Part shown: positions 1 through 8,693 of the stretch, piece after piece
Layout: each line of letters begins with the position of its first letter
Numbering within the stretch: the stretch's first letter is position 1
Origin: Sulfurimonas sp. HSL1-2
GTDB taxonomy: Bacteria > Campylobacterota > Campylobacteria > Campylobacterales > Sulfurimonadaceae
Direction of reading: 5' to 3'
Assembly (NCBI RefSeq): GCF_039645565.1
Contig: NZ_CP147914.1
Span: 2,353,573 to 2,417,572 of the forward strand
Length of the DNA stretch: 64,000 bases
Program-made: the position numbers and the translations under genes
The notes under the pieces: generated by a model
Databases searched by the model: none
The model's input: the letters and a program-made list of their open reading frames with translations, nothing else
What the model was told of the DNA's origin: nothing

Positions 1-360
1 CTGGGCTTCAAAGTGATCGTCGACGATGCCTACGAGGGGCTCGCCTTCGATAACGAGATCTTCGAACCAATCGCGGTCGGCGACAGCCGGACAGGCTATG
101 TGAAACAGGTCCGTGCCGACGGCAACTTTGACGTCAGCCTTCAGCCCGTCGGCAAAACGGCCCGCGCCGGCAGCGACCAGGCGAAGGTCCTCGGCCCCCT
201 CGACGCGGCGGGCGGCATGCTGCCGTACAACTCCAAAAGCGACCCGGATCTCATCACCAGAACCTTCGGCCTGAGCAAGAAAGCCTTCAAAAGAGCCCTT
301 GTCCAGCTGCAGGAGAGCGGCGATATCGAGGTCAAGGAGACCGGGATCTACCGCAAATAA
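1..360 (+). CDS. CvfB/YitL-like S1 RNA-binding protein (3' part)
   Basis: The frame is open from base 1, so the start lies outside the window and about 119 C-terminal residues are seen. The segment GYVKQVRADGNFDVSLQP is typical of the last S1-type domain of CvfB/YitL proteins. The stretch from LPYNSKSDPDLI through FGLSKKAFKRAL matches the C-terminal winged-helix region of the same family. Family members bind RNA and have been linked to expression of virulence or stress genes. The stop lies 4 bases before the next small gene, suggesting co-transcription. Family is fairly sure; the substrate is unknown. Confidence 0.8.
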   Translation: MGFKVIVDDAYEGLAFDNEIFEPIAVGDSRTGYVKQVRADGNFDVSLQPVGKTARAGSDQAKVLGPLDAAGGMLPYNSKSDPDLITRTFGLSKKAFKRALVQLQESGDIEVKETGIYRK

Positions 361-364
361 CGCG

Positions 365-562
365 ATGGCAAAAAAAAGACCGGCCGAATCCTATGCCGAT
401 TTGAATATCGTTTTCGAATATGAACAGGAGCTCTGGCAGCTGCTGCGCCTCGATCCGAACAGCATGAACGTCGTCCTGCGCGCGACGGAGAGCGGCAAAG
501 AGCGCACCCTCCCCTTCGCCCACCTGCCCAAAAGCGTCAAAAAAATGATCCGCCCGCTGTAA
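365..562 (+). CDS. small conserved hypothetical protein
   Basis: A 65-residue basic protein starting MAKKRPAESYADLN and ending KSVKKMIRPL. The ATG at 365 lies 4 bases after the stop of the S1-domain gene, so it is probably translated from the same message. An upstream in-frame extension to 299 overlaps the neighbour and was not used. I see no signal peptide, membrane segment or known motif and do not recognise the family. It appears to be a cytosolic protein with an acidic middle and a basic C-terminal tail. Confidence 0.6.
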   Translation: MAKKRPAESYADLNIVFEYEQELWQLLRLDPNSMNVVLRATESGKERTLPFAHLPKSVKKMIRPL

Positions 563-593
563 CGCCCCCTTTTTTCTGCAGTGTCACGAATAG

Positions 594-601
594 TGTATAA
601 T
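594..601 (+). promoter_or_regulatory. extended -10 promoter of amrS
   Basis: TGTATAAT at 594-601 is an extended -10 box. No good -35 is visible, as is common in Campylobacterota. The expected start of transcription is near 608, giving a leader of about 60 bases before the amrS ATG at 667. Confidence 0.55.
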
Positions 602-666
602 GGAATATAAGTAGTTTCTATTCAGGCGACCCGTTTTCTCACCCGACACCGTTGAAAGGAGAGCAC

Positions 667-1692
667 ATGTCAGCCCCTGCATGGTTATCAAAAAAACTCG
701 ATGACGGCCGCATCCTCTGCGAGGCATGCCACCAGCACTGCAAACTTTCAGAAGGCGAGTATGGCGTCTGCGGTATCCGGAAAGTCGAAGGGGGGCAGCT
801 GCAGCTGCTGACCTACGGCCTGGCCGCAGCCGTGAACGTCGACCCGGTCGAAAAAAAACCGATGTTCCACTTCCTGCCGGCGAGCAGGGCCTTCTCGTTC
901 GGAACGGTCGGCTGCAATTTTTCGTGCAAATTCTGCCAGAACGCGGACATCTCCCAGTATCCCAAGGAGCATCACCACGAGATTACGGGGCAGCCGCTCA
1001 GCCCCGAACAGATCGTCGCCCTGGCCCAAAAATACGGCTGCGATTCGATCGCCTATACCTATAACGAACCGGTCGTATTTTTCGAATATACCTACGATAC
1101 GGCCAAACTCGCCCACGAAGCGGGCCTCAAGAACATCTACGTCACCAGCGGCTTCGAGACCCATAAGGCCATCGACACCCTGCTACCCTACCTCGACGGG
1201 ATGAACATCGATATCAAGGGGTACACGGAGGATTTTTACGAGGATATCTGCGGCGCCAAACTCAAACCCGTACTCGATACGGTCAAATATGCCCACGACA
1301 AAGGGATCTGGATCGAAGTGACGACCCTGCTGATTCCCGGAAAGAATGACAGTGACGAGGAGATAAGAAAGATCGCGCGCTTCGTGGCCGATCTCGATGT
1401 AAACATCCCCTGGCACGTCAGCGGCTTCTACCCGATGTACAAGATGCTCGACGTCCCGCCGACACCGCCCACCACCCTGATCCGCGCCTACGAGATCGGC
1501 AAGGAGGAGGGGCTGAACTTCGTCTACATCGGCAACTACGACGACGAGGACCGCGAATCGACCTACTGCCCCAACTGCGGTTTCAAGGTGATCAACCGCA
1601 GCGGCCACATCGGCCAGTTTGTACAGAACCACCTTACCGAGGAGGGGAACTGCCCGCAGTGCGGGACTCACATCCCGGGGGTGTGGTCGTAA
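667..1692 (+). CDS. amrS: AmrS, radical SAM enzyme of the AmmeMemoRadiSam system
   Basis: This 341-residue radical SAM protein has the iron-sulfur motif CNFSCKFC at about residues 83-90 (CxxxCxxC), preceded by a Cys-rich N-terminal element (C18, C21, C25, C35) and followed by a C-terminal zinc-ribbon-like pair of CPxCG motifs. This layout is that of the AmrS family, related to pyruvate-formate-lyase activators. Its substrate is not established. The ATG at 667 was preferred over the upstream in-frame TTG at 652 because AAAGGAGAG lies 4-12 bases ahead of it. The usual AmrA/Memo partners are not in this window. Convergent with the next gene. Confidence 0.9.
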   Translation: MSAPAWLSKKLDDGRILCEACHQHCKLSEGEYGVCGIRKVEGGQLQLLTYGLAAAVNVDPVEKKPMFHFLPASRAFSFGTVGCNFSCKFCQNADISQYPKEHHHEITGQPLSPEQIVALAQKYGCDSIAYTYNEPVVFFEYTYDTAKLAHEAGLKNIYVTSGFETHKAIDTLLPYLDGMNIDIKGYTEDFYEDICGAKLKPVLDTVKYAHDKGIWIEVTTLLIPGKNDSDEEIRKIARFVADLDVNIPWHVSGFYPMYKMLDVPPTPPTTLIRAYEIGKEEGLNFVYIGNYDDEDRESTYCPNCGFKVINRSGHIGQFVQNHLTEEGNCPQCGTHIPGVWS

Positions 1693-1704
1693 CAGAGTGT
1701 TGCG

Positions 1705-2973
1705 TTACATCACCGTCCGGTTGCGACCGAGCTGTTTGGCACGGTAGAGGTTCATATCCGCTTCGAAGACGAGGTGGCGGGGGTTGTCGCGCAGCCGTTC
1801 GCTGTATTCGGCGATGCCGATACTCACCGTGACCGGCGTCGTAATGACACACCCCTCCCATGTATGGGCTTCAAACGCTGACCGTATTTTTTCACAGATC
1901 GCAAACGCCTCTTTTGCCGTCGTCCCCGGCAGGATCGCCAGGAACTCTTCGCCGCCGTACCGGAAGATGTGATCCGTCTTGCGCAGATGGGTCAAAAGCG
2001 TTTCCGCCATCCCGACGATGACCGTATCTCCGTCCTGGTGGCCGCAGGTGTCATTGACCGCTTTGAAATGGTCGAGGTCGAACATGACGACGCAGAAGAG
2101 ACTGCCGATAAGGCCGTGCAGACGGATCTCGCTGCTGAGGATCTCCATCAGGTCCCGGCGGTTCAGCAAGCCCGTCAGGGCATCCTTTGAGACATCATCG
2201 ATCAAAGTCTGCTGCGTCACATTGATATTGAGTTCGTTGTAGAGGTACATCGACTGGCGGACCAGCATGACGTAGTCGATAAAGATCTTGTGATAGTCTC
2301 CACGGCGGATGGATCGGTAGATATTCTTGGTGATCAGGTGGATCTCCCGGTGCGTATCGAGCATATCCTTGCGCACCATCGGGTCCGGGATGAACTTGAC
2401 AAGCTCCTCGCTGTGCAGCCAGCTGCCGCACATACAGCGGTGTTCGTCAAACTCGATCCGCGCTTCGGGGTTCATCAGCCGGATATCCTTGATGACCTCG
2501 AGGATCCACTCCAGGTGCTCTTTGACCGCGGGGATGCCGATCTGCTGTTTGATCTGCCGCTCGAGGGTCTTCTGGTCGTTGTCCAGGTTCGGCTCCAGGT
2601 AACCGGCAGCACTGGCGTTGATGGCCCGGCGGATATAGAGCTCGATCGCTTCCGGCAGGCCCGTAATATCGTTCACCTCTTCAAGCTCATCGATCAAAAA
2701 GGCATAGAGTGTGTCGAAAGCACCGCGGTACTCGACATAGGGCAGGCCCATCTTGAAATGAAAGAGGCCCAGCTGTTTAAAGCGTGCGAAAAAAGCCTCA
2801 TCTTCATCATAGACGGCCTCGAGGAAACTGCTAAGCTGGGACTGCTTGAGGCGGACGAGGTCTACGCCTTTGAGAAACTCCTCAACATAGGCGTTCTTGA
2901 TCAGGTCCTCATAAAAACGGTCAAAGGCACGGTGCAGCACCCCTTCGAAAAGGGAGATGTTCGATCTGATCAT
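1705..2973 (-). CDS. globin-coupled, CZB-containing diguanylate cyclase
   Basis: A 422-residue soluble protein with three modules. Residues 1-125 look like a protoglobin sensor: RLKQSQ near 41-46 and LGLFHFKMGLP with a candidate haem-proximal His72. Residues 145-240 match a CZB zinc-binding domain, with ligands H153, C180 in CMCGSW, H208 and H212 at the spacing known from DgcZ. Residues 262-422 are GGDEF, with active site RYGGEEF at 338-344, so cyclic-di-GMP synthesis is expected. AAAGGAGAG precedes the ATG. O2/NO sensing and zinc control are inferred from the families. An inhibitory RxxD motif was not evident. Confidence 0.85.
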   Translation of the reverse strand: MIRSNISLFEGVLHRAFDRFYEDLIKNAYVEEFLKGVDLVRLKQSQLSSFLEAVYDEDEAFFARFKQLGLFHFKMGLPYVEYRGAFDTLYAFLIDELEEVNDITGLPEAIELYIRRAINASAAGYLEPNLDNDQKTLERQIKQQIGIPAVKEHLEWILEVIKDIRLMNPEARIEFDEHRCMCGSWLHSEELVKFIPDPMVRKDMLDTHREIHLITKNIYRSIRRGDYHKIFIDYVMLVRQSMYLYNELNINVTQQTLIDDVSKDALTGLLNRRDLMEILSSEIRLHGLIGSLFCVVMFDLDHFKAVNDTCGHQDGDTVIVGMAETLLTHLRKTDHIFRYGGEEFLAILPGTTAKEAFAICEKIRSAFEAHTWEGCVITTPVTVSIGIAEYSERLRDNPRHLVFEADMNLYRAKQLGRNRTVM

Positions 2974-3033
2974 CCTCTCTCCTTTAACCGTTATAAATTA
3001 TTCTAATGTGAATTTATATGAGCCAATAAAATC

Positions 3034-3039
3034 ATTATA
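3034..3039 (-). promoter_or_regulatory. -10 box upstream of globin-CZB-GGDEF gene
   Basis: ATTATA on the plus strand reads TATAAT on the minus strand, about 61 bases upstream of the ATG of the cyclase. The leader between them is A+T-rich and holds further TATAA-like words, so the exact start is uncertain. Confidence 0.4.
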
Positions 3040-3083
3040 CACAAAATTTTGATACCTGATCGTTTGGCGCTGTGTCCTCCGCC

Positions 3084-3803
3084 CTAGCTGATAATCGCGT
3101 CGTGCCACTGCACCAGGGTCAGCCGGTAGCCGTCGGACACAGGAAGGACCTCGTGGCTGTAGATGGGATTGCTCGGGAAAATGACCATATCCCCCGCCTT
3201 CGGACGGAAACGGACAGGCCTGTTCTCCGCATCATAGAGGTAGTTAAAGACCAGTTCGCCGCCGCCGAACTGCAGCCCGTCGCCGCCGTTGTCCCGATGC
3301 GACGTTGCAAAAAGGACTGTCGTGATCTTTCGCTCGGGCGCGACCTGGGCAAAACCGACCGTTTCCCCCTCACAGTTGACAAGCTCGTTCGAGTCGTCGG
3401 CATGTTTGATATAGAAACCGCCCCGCGTGTACTCCAACGCCTGCACTTCGGTCGCCGTTGTCAGTGCCACACTGAAATAGTCTTCGATCTGTTTCTGATA
3501 ATAGGCGAAACTGAGCTTGTACCCCTCGAGCAGAATTTCAGGCAGTTCGTGGATCGCTGTCTTTCGGATATCCTCCTCGAGCTCCGGCACGACGACACCG
3601 TGGAAGTTTTTTTTGACTTTGGCCCGCTCCCCCTCGCTTTTATCGTGGGTATAGGCCGCGATCTCGGCGCAGGCCTCTTCCGAGAGAAAGTTCTCGATGA
3701 TGAGATAGGGGTAGTCGTAATAGGGGTTTGCCATCAGGCGGGTCTCGTAGCGCAGCTCGGCGATGAAGTCATCGCAGTAGACATAGTTGCTGATTTGCCG
3801 CAA
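3084..3803 (-). CDS. 2OG-Fe(II) oxygenase, prolyl 4-hydroxylase-like
   Basis: The double-stranded beta-helix dioxygenase signature is visible: HxD in KHADDSNE (iron ligands), and a distal His plus the 2-oxoglutarate-binding Arg in SHEVLPVSDGYRLTLVQW near the C-terminus. The GDMVIFPSN segment is typical of prolyl 4-hydroxylase-type enzymes. The protein target is unknown. I chose the TTG at 3803 because GGAGAA sits about 6 bases upstream; the longer TTG at 3854 and the ATG at 3734 have no good ribosome site. The choice changes only the first 23 residues. It lies just downstream of tRNA-Pro. Confidence 0.75.
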   Translation of the reverse strand: MRQISNYVYCDDFIAELRYETRLMANPYYDYPYLIIENFLSEEACAEIAAYTHDKSEGERAKVKKNFHGVVVPELEEDIRKTAIHELPEILLEGYKLSFAYYQKQIEDYFSVALTTATEVQALEYTRGGFYIKHADDSNELVNCEGETVGFAQVAPERKITTVLFATSHRDNGGDGLQFGGGELVFNYLYDAENRPVRFRPKAGDMVIFPSNPIYSHEVLPVSDGYRLTLVQWHDAIIS

Positions 3804-3881
3804 AGGGTTCTCCGTGCCTGCAAAGGCGAATGTGAAATCTGAAATAGTAACCAAAATTTGAAAAAGAGAATCGGTGAAAAG

Positions 3882-3959
3882 TGGTCGGGATGACTGGACT
3901 CGAACCAGCGACCCCCAAGCCCCCAGCTTGGTGCGCTAACCATACTGCGCTACATCCCG
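3882..3959 (-). tRNA. tRNA-Pro (GGG)
   Basis: The minus strand folds as a cloverleaf: acceptor CGGGATG/CATCCCG, D-stem GCGC/GCGC, anticodon stem CCAAG/CTTGG with loop CTGGGGG (anticodon GGG), and T-loop TTCGAGT. The CCA end is encoded. It sits between the infA operon and the oxygenase gene. Confidence 0.95.
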
Positions 3960-3971
3960 ACGAGGAGGGAA

Positions 3972-3977
3972 ATTATA
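3972..3977 (-). promoter_or_regulatory. -10 box of tRNA-Pro
   Basis: TATAAT on the minus strand ends 12 bases before the first base of tRNA-Pro, so transcription should start about 5 bases upstream of the tRNA. No convincing -35 is present. Confidence 0.6.
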
Positions 3978-3984
3978 TCCAAAA

Positions 3985-4024
3985 AGTTTAAAAAAAGATG
4001 CGGAAACCGCCCTGAAAATCAGGG
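3985..4024 (-). terminator. possible terminator after infA
   Basis: Reading the minus strand past infA there is a 6-bp stem CCCTGA/TCAGGG with loop TTT (4010-4024), a smaller CGG/CCG hairpin (4001-4009), then a run of seven T (3990-3996). The T-run is somewhat distant from the main stem, so termination efficiency is uncertain. It fits the end of the S10-spc operon. Confidence 0.45.
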
Positions 4025-4048
4025 GGATTCCCACAGGGGAAAAAGGAC

Positions 4049-4267
4049 TTATTTGTAACGGTAAGTGATACGGCCCTTGTCCAGGCTGTACGGCGTCAGT
4101 TCGATCTTGACGCGGTCGCCCGGGAGGATCTTGATATAGTGCATACGCATCTTGCCGGCAATGTGGCACAGGATCACGTGGCCGTTCTCAAGCTCTACAC
4201 GAAATGTTGCATTCGGCAGCGCTTCAACTACTGTACCGTCAACCTCAATGACATCATCTTTTGCCAT
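4049..4267 (-). CDS. infA: translation initiation factor IF-1
   Basis: A 72-residue OB-fold protein, the standard length for bacterial IF-1, with the conserved core [17 protein letters not shown] and C-terminal [10 protein letters not shown]-1 binds the 30S A site during initiation. AAGGAG lies inside the end of map, and the map stop directly abuts the infA ATG, so the two are translationally coupled. Here infA is the last gene of the ribosomal operon; rpmJ, rpsM and rpoA do not follow. Confidence 0.97.
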   Translation of the reverse strand: MAKDDVIEVDGTVVEALPNATFRVELENGHVILCHIAGKMRMHYIKILPGDRVKIELTPYSLDKGRITYRYK

Positions 4268-5035
4268 TTATGCTCCTTGGGGTAATGATAAGATTTCCGC
4301 TTTGCCGCCGATGACAGCAACCGTGTGTTCGTAATGTGATCCGCGGAGGTTGTCGCTGCTGACAACATCCCATCCGTTTTCCAGGATCACCGCCTTGGCC
4401 TCTTTTTGGCAGATCATCGGCTCAATGCAGAAAACCATGCCGTTTTTGATCTTCGGACCCGCTTTCGGGTTGGATCCTTCCAGGTAGTTGGGGATCTCAG
4501 GTTCCTCATGCGGGCGCTTCCCGATGCCGTGTCCGCAGAATCCGCGCAGCGGTACAAAGCCGCGTTCGAGAATAAACTGCTCAATCGCCATGGAAAGCTC
4601 TTTGAACCGCATTCCCTCTTGGATAATATCGATGGCGTAATAGAGTGAGTCTTTGGCACAGGCGATCAACGCCTCATCCTGCTCTGTGACCTTCCCGACC
4701 GGGACGGTGATGGCCGAATCACCGTAATAGCCGTTGAGTTCCGTACCGATATCATAGCCGATGATATCGCCCTCCTGCAGCTTGTAATCATTGGGAATAC
4801 CGTGAATGATCACTTCGTTGAGGGAGGTGCAAACGGCATTGGGGAATCCGTAGAGCCCTTTGAACGAGGGACGTGCTCCGTGGCTGCGGATATAATCCTC
4901 GGCCATGGCATCAAGTTCCTTCAGGCTCAAACCCGGACGGGTCTCTTTACGGAGAAGGTCAAGGGTACCGCCGACAATGGCGTTGGCGGCACGGAGTTTT
5001 TCAATTTCTTCGGGTTTGCGCAGCGCGATGGCCAT
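4268..5035 (-). CDS. map: methionine aminopeptidase type I
   Basis: A 255-residue enzyme that removes the initiator Met from new proteins. The five metal ligands of the family align: D95, D106, H169, E205 and E236, in contexts GYDIGTELNGYYGD, CGHGIG, CIEPM and YEHTVAV. There is no N-terminal extension, which makes it type Ia. It starts 5 bases after the secY stop without a clear Shine-Dalgarno sequence, suggesting coupling to secY. The order secY-map-infA is usual for spc operons. Confidence 0.96.
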   Translation of the reverse strand: MAIALRKPEEIEKLRAANAIVGGTLDLLRKETRPGLSLKELDAMAEDYIRSHGARPSFKGLYGFPNAVCTSLNEVIIHGIPNDYKLQEGDIIGYDIGTELNGYYGDSAITVPVGKVTEQDEALIACAKDSLYYAIDIIQEGMRFKELSMAIEQFILERGFVPLRGFCGHGIGKRPHEEPEIPNYLEGSNPKAGPKIKNGMVFCIEPMICQKEAKAVILENGWDVVSSDNLRGSHYEHTVAVIGGKAEILSLPQGA

Positions 5036-5040
5036 GGGAG

Positions 5041-6303
5041 TTACAGACCGACCGCGCTGAGGGTTTCGTACTTGCTCATATAGATCTGGGCTTCGATCTT
5101 GCGCATAGTATCAAGTGCAACCTGGACGACGATGAGAACCGCCGTACCGCCAAAGTAGAACGGTACGCCCATCCCCTTGACGATGATCCACGGCAGTGTC
5201 GCCACCAGACCGAGGTAGATCGCCCCGGTGAACGTCAGGCGTGACGCCGTCTCGTTCAGGAACTCTTTCGTCCCCTCACCCGGGCGAATACCCGGAATGA
5301 AGCCGCCCTGGCGCTTGAGGTTATCGGAGATATCCTTGGCGTTGAAGACGATCGACGCGTAGAAGTACGCGAAGAATACGACGAAGAGGAATGTCAGGAA
5401 GTTGAAGAAGTAGCCGCTCGGATTGAGCAGGTCCGCTACCGCCTGGACATACGGGTTGGTGCTGGATGAGAGCACCGTCATCGGGAACATCAGGATCGCC
5501 GAAGCGAAGATGACCGGAATGACGCCCGACAGGTTGACCTTGATCGGGATATAGTTCATCACGCGCTTGTTCTGGTTCGCCATCATCGTCTTTTTGGCGT
5601 AAGTCACCGGGATACGGCGTTCGCCGAGCTCCACGTAGATAATGACGCCGACGGTGACGAGGATCAGCAGCAGGATCGCAATGACCGTAATGAAGCTGAT
5701 CGCACCCGTGTTGAGCATCGTGACCGTCTGACCGATCGCGGAAGGGATCGCGGAAACGATCCCGGCGAAGATGATCAGAGAGATACCGTTACCGACACCG
5801 CTCTGCGTGATCTGCTCACCGATCCACATCAACAGCATCGTACCGGCGAGCATGGAGATCGCTGCGACCATAACAAAAGTACTGTGGTCCATCAGGATCG
5901 CGCTGCTGCCGTCCTTTCCTGTCATGCTCTGCAGACCGATGCTGACACCGACCGCCTGTACGAGGGTAATAGCGATAGTGGAGTAGCGGATGATCTGCAT
6001 ATATTTGACCATGCCGTCACGCTCTTTCTTCATCTGTCCGAGGTTCGGGAAGGTCGCTGCAAGCAGTTCCATGATGATCGACGCGGTAATGTAAGGCATG
6101 ATACCGAGTGAAATAATGGAGAGGCGTTCGACGGCGTTTCCGCTGAACATGTTGAACAGACCGAGAGCATCGGAGGAGTGTGAATCGAAGAAGGAGGCGA
6201 TGACGGCAGTGTCTACGCCCGGCACCGGCACGTAGGCCAGCAGCCGGTAGAGGAACAGAAACCCGATCGTTATGAGGATCTTGTTAATGAGCTGCTGGTT
6301 CAT
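5041..6303 (-). CDS. secY: SecY preprotein translocase channel
   Basis: A 420-residue integral membrane protein with about ten hydrophobic segments, the usual length for SecY. It forms the protein-conducting channel with SecE and SecG and works with SecA. It has the family's N-terminal QLINKILITIGFLFLYR and the lateral-gate/plug region following VPGVDT. The cytoplasmic loop with RRIPVTYAKK and the conserved PGIRPGEGT segment are present. It overlaps the rplO stop by 1 base (TAATG), so it is coupled to L15. Confidence 0.97.
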   Translation of the reverse strand: MNQQLINKILITIGFLFLYRLLAYVPVPGVDTAVIASFFDSHSSDALGLFNMFSGNAVERLSIISLGIMPYITASIIMELLAATFPNLGQMKKERDGMVKYMQIIRYSTIAITLVQAVGVSIGLQSMTGKDGSSAILMDHSTFVMVAAISMLAGTMLLMWIGEQITQSGVGNGISLIIFAGIVSAIPSAIGQTVTMLNTGAISFITVIAILLLILVTVGVIIYVELGERRIPVTYAKKTMMANQNKRVMNYIPIKVNLSGVIPVIFASAILMFPMTVLSSSTNPYVQAVADLLNPSGYFFNFLTFLFVVFFAYFYASIVFNAKDISDNLKRQGGFIPGIRPGEGTKEFLNETASRLTFTGAIYLGLVATLPWIIVKGMGVPFYFGGTAVLIVVQVALDTMRKIEAQIYMSKYETLSAVGL

Positions 6304-6701
6304 TACTTGCCGGTTGTTGTAACGTTTTCGTCTTTGATCTTGGAGGCAAGGTCTTTCGCAGAAGCGCCGACCAGTTTAACCTTCGTCACGGCTTTGCCCA
6401 GCTTGTGAACACCGCGGATCGCTTCGACGGTGATCTCGTCGAGTGCCGCAACCGCTGTAATGCGGTCAACGTTGATAACGTACGGTTTAACAACACGTGA
6501 CGTGAAGCCGATCTTCGGCAGACGGCGAGCCAGCGGCTGCTGACCACCCTCGAAGTTACGCTTTGCATTGTAACCTGAGCGAGCTTTCTGCCCTTTGTTA
6601 CCTTTACCTGCGGTTTTACCGTTACCGCTACCCTGACCGCGGCCCAGACGCTTTGTATTGCTTGTGGAGCCCGCTGCAGGTGTCAAGTTTTCAAGTGCCA
6701 T
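6303..6701 (-). CDS. rplO: 50S ribosomal protein L15
   Basis: 132 residues with the glycine- and basic-rich N-terminus of L15 ([21 protein letters not shown]) and the conserved [17 protein letters not shown]. It follows rpsE by 4 bases. No L30 (rpmD) gene sits between rpsE and rplO, in contrast to many other bacteria. Confidence 0.97.
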   Translation of the reverse strand: MALENLTPAAGSTSNTKRLGRGQGSGNGKTAGKGNKGQKARSGYNAKRNFEGGQQPLARRLPKIGFTSRVVKPYVINVDRITAVAALDEITVEAIRGVHKLGKAVTKVKLVGASAKDLASKIKDENVTTTGK

Positions 6702-6705
6702 ATGC

Positions 6706-7149
6706 TTATCCTTTCATACGCGCAAGCGCTTCGATTGTCGCGCGGACAACCGAATTCGGATTGTTCGAACCGATGGATTTCGTCAGGATGTCCTGGATAC
6801 CCGCGAGTTCGAGAACCGGACGCATCGCACCACCGGCGATAACACCGGTACCTTCGGAGGCCGGTTTCATCAGGATGCGGCTTGCGTTGAACTTGTGCTC
6901 GATATCGTGCGCAATTGTAGTCCCTTTAATCTTAACATCCGTCAAGTTTTTGAACGCTTCGTCTACCGCTTTGCGGATAGCGTCCGGGACCTCTTTGGCC
7001 TTACCGTAACCGAAGCCGACGATGCCGTTCTTGTTGCCGACGACGACAAGTGCTGTGAAACGGAAGCGACGACCACCTTTGACAACTTTAGTGACCCGAC
7101 CGATGTGTACGATCGATTCTTCGAATTCTTCTCTGTTGACAGTTTTCAT
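6706..7149 (-). CDS. rpsE: 30S ribosomal protein S5
   Basis: 147 residues. The double-stranded RNA-binding N-terminal part carries [15 protein letters not shown] and [20 protein letters not shown], and the C-terminal part contains the [15 protein letters not shown] motif of S5. Lies between rplR and rplO in the spc operon. Confidence 0.97.
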   Translation of the reverse strand: MKTVNREEFEESIVHIGRVTKVVKGGRRFRFTALVVVGNKNGIVGFGYGKAKEVPDAIRKAVDEAFKNLTDVKIKGTTIAHDIEHKFNASRILMKPASEGTGVIAGGAMRPVLELAGIQDILTKSIGSNNPNSVVRATIEALARMKG

Positions 7150-7159
7150 CGATCAGTCC

Positions 7160-7516
7160 TTAAAACTTAATTTCGTTCGCGCGAAGTGCATCGGCAAAGG
7201 CCGCAACGACGCCATGGTAGACGTAACCGTTACGGTCAAAGAAGATCTCGCTGATACCGGCTGCTTTAAGCTTGCCTGCGAAATCTGCTGCCAGTGCGGC
7301 CGCACCCTCTTTGTTCGCTTTCGCACCCAGCGGCTTCGTGTTGGAAGCTGCCAGTGTGACCGCGCTCGCGTCGTCGATTGCCTGGACGCTGAGGTAGCGG
7401 TTGGAGCGGAAGATGCTAACACGCGGCTTCGCTGCCGTTCCGTTGATGTTTGCACGGATGCGGCGCTTGCGCTGAACACGTTTTGAAACTTTTGCTTTCA
7501 ATACTTTTGCATTCAT
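7160..7516 (-). CDS. rplR: 50S ribosomal protein L18
   Basis: 118 residues, standard length. L18 binds 5S rRNA. Conserved features are the basic N-terminus ([13 protein letters not shown]), [19 protein letters not shown] and the C-terminal [20 protein letters not shown]. Follows rplF by 11 bases. Confidence 0.97.
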   Translation of the reverse strand: MNAKVLKAKVSKRVQRKRRIRANINGTAAKPRVSIFRSNRYLSVQAIDDASAVTLAASNTKPLGAKANKEGAAALAADFAGKLKAAGISEIFFDRNGYVYHGVVAAFADALRANEIKF

Positions 7517-7527
7517 CTGCTCACCCC

Positions 7528-8064
7528 TTATTTCTTAGATGTCTTGCCGGCTTTGCGGACAATATGTTCTTCAACATATTTGACACCCTTGCCTTTATAA
7601 GGCTCCGGCGGACGGAAAGCGCGGATCTCGGCAGCCATCTGGCCGAGCTGCTGGTTGTCAGCACCTTTGAGGGTGATAACGTTCTTGTCAACAGCGACTT
7701 CGACGCCCGCAGGGATGTCGTAGTTGATGTCATGGGAGAAACCAAGCTGCAGGTTCAGGACTTTGCCCTGGACCGCGGCACGGTAACCGACACCGTTGAT
7801 CTCGAGCTTGCGTTCGAAACCTTCAGTGAGACCCTTGACAATGTTCGCTGCCAGAGCACGGTATGTTCCCCAGAAAGCGCGGTGTTCGCGTGCATCGGAT
7901 TTGGATGCAAACGTCAGCGTGTTGCCTTCGATGTTGAAGTCAACGTTGCCTTTCGTGTCGAGGGTACGCGTGTTGTTGCCTTTTTTGAAAGTGATAACCT
8001 CACCGTCAGCCGTTACGTTCACATCGGCCGGGAATGCGACCGGAGCTTTACCAATACGTGACAT
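7528..8064 (-). CDS. rplF: 50S ribosomal protein L6
   Basis: 178 residues with two L6 domains. It starts [11 protein letters not shown] and carries the C-terminal signature [14 protein letters not shown]6 sits near the GTPase-associated centre of the large subunit. Good Shine-Dalgarno (AAGGAGAT) precedes the ATG. Confidence 0.97.
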   Translation of the reverse strand: MSRIGKAPVAFPADVNVTADGEVITFKKGNNTRTLDTKGNVDFNIEGNTLTFASKSDAREHRAFWGTYRALAANIVKGLTEGFERKLEINGVGYRAAVQGKVLNLQLGFSHDINYDIPAGVEVAVDKNVITLKGADNQQLGQMAAEIRAFRPPEPYKGKGVKYVEEHIVRKAGKTSKK

Positions 8065-8075
8065 GTGTTATCTCC

Positions 8076-8471
8076 TTACCAAACTGTACAAAGTACTTCA
8101 CCGCCGACGCCAAGCTCGTAAGCTTTATCGTTCGGGATGACACCTTTGGAAGTACTGACGATGATCGTACCGTAACCATTTTTGAAACGCTTGATTTCGT
8201 CACGGCCTTTGTAGATACGGCGTCCCGGTTTGGAAACGCGTTTCATCTCGTTGATGACGGTTTTACCCGCTTCATCATACTTCAACACAACGTTGATGCT
8301 TTTCTTGTTACCGTCTTCGACAACGTTAAAGCTATCAATGTAGCCCTTCTCTGCGAGAATACCAACGACTGCTTCAACTGACTTGGAGTGCATCAGCGTT
8401 GTGACGTCGAGGCGACGCATCGCTGCATTGCGGATACGGGTCAAAGAGTCTGCAATAAGATCATTTACCAT
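8076..8471 (-). CDS. rpsH: 30S ribosomal protein S8
   Basis: 131 residues, beginning [16 protein letters not shown] and ending with the conserved [22 protein letters not shown]8 binds helix 21 of 16S rRNA and in other bacteria represses the spc operon at the rplE leader. No obvious copy of that regulatory site was identified here. Confidence 0.97.
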   Translation of the reverse strand: MVNDLIADSLTRIRNAAMRRLDVTTLMHSKSVEAVVGILAEKGYIDSFNVVEDGNKKSINVVLKYDEAGKTVINEMKRVSKPGRRIYKGRDEIKRFKNGYGTIIVSTSKGVIPNDKAYELGVGGEVLCTVW

Positions 8472-8507
8472 TTTATTTTTCCTTGCTAACAGTCAGGAGT
8501 TTCAAGC

Positions 8508-8693
8508 TTACCAGCTTGACTTTCTGACGCCTGGGATCAATCCCTCATTTGCCATTTTTCTAAAGCAAACACGACAAATACCGAAGTCACGGAGTACAGA
8601 GTGCGGGCGGCCGCAGATCTGGCAACGTGTATAAGCACGAACCGCGAATTTCGGTTTGCGCTGCTGTTTTGCGATCATGGACTTCTTAGCCAT
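8508..8693 (-). CDS. rpsN: 30S ribosomal protein S14, zinc-binding type
   Basis: 61 residues, the short zinc-containing form of S14. The four cysteine ligands are C24, C27, C40 and C43 (CQIC and CRVC). It overlaps the rplE stop by 1 base. No zinc-free paralogue is seen in this window. Confidence 0.97.
   Translation of the reverse strand: MAKKSMIAKQQRKPKFAVRAYTRCQICGRPHSVLRDFGICRVCFRKMANEGLIPGVRKSSW

Noticed and set aside
3084-3854. longer oxygenase start at the TTG at 3854
   Set aside because: It lies 27 bases from tRNA-Pro with no ribosome site, whereas the TTG at 3803 has GGAGAA at good spacing.
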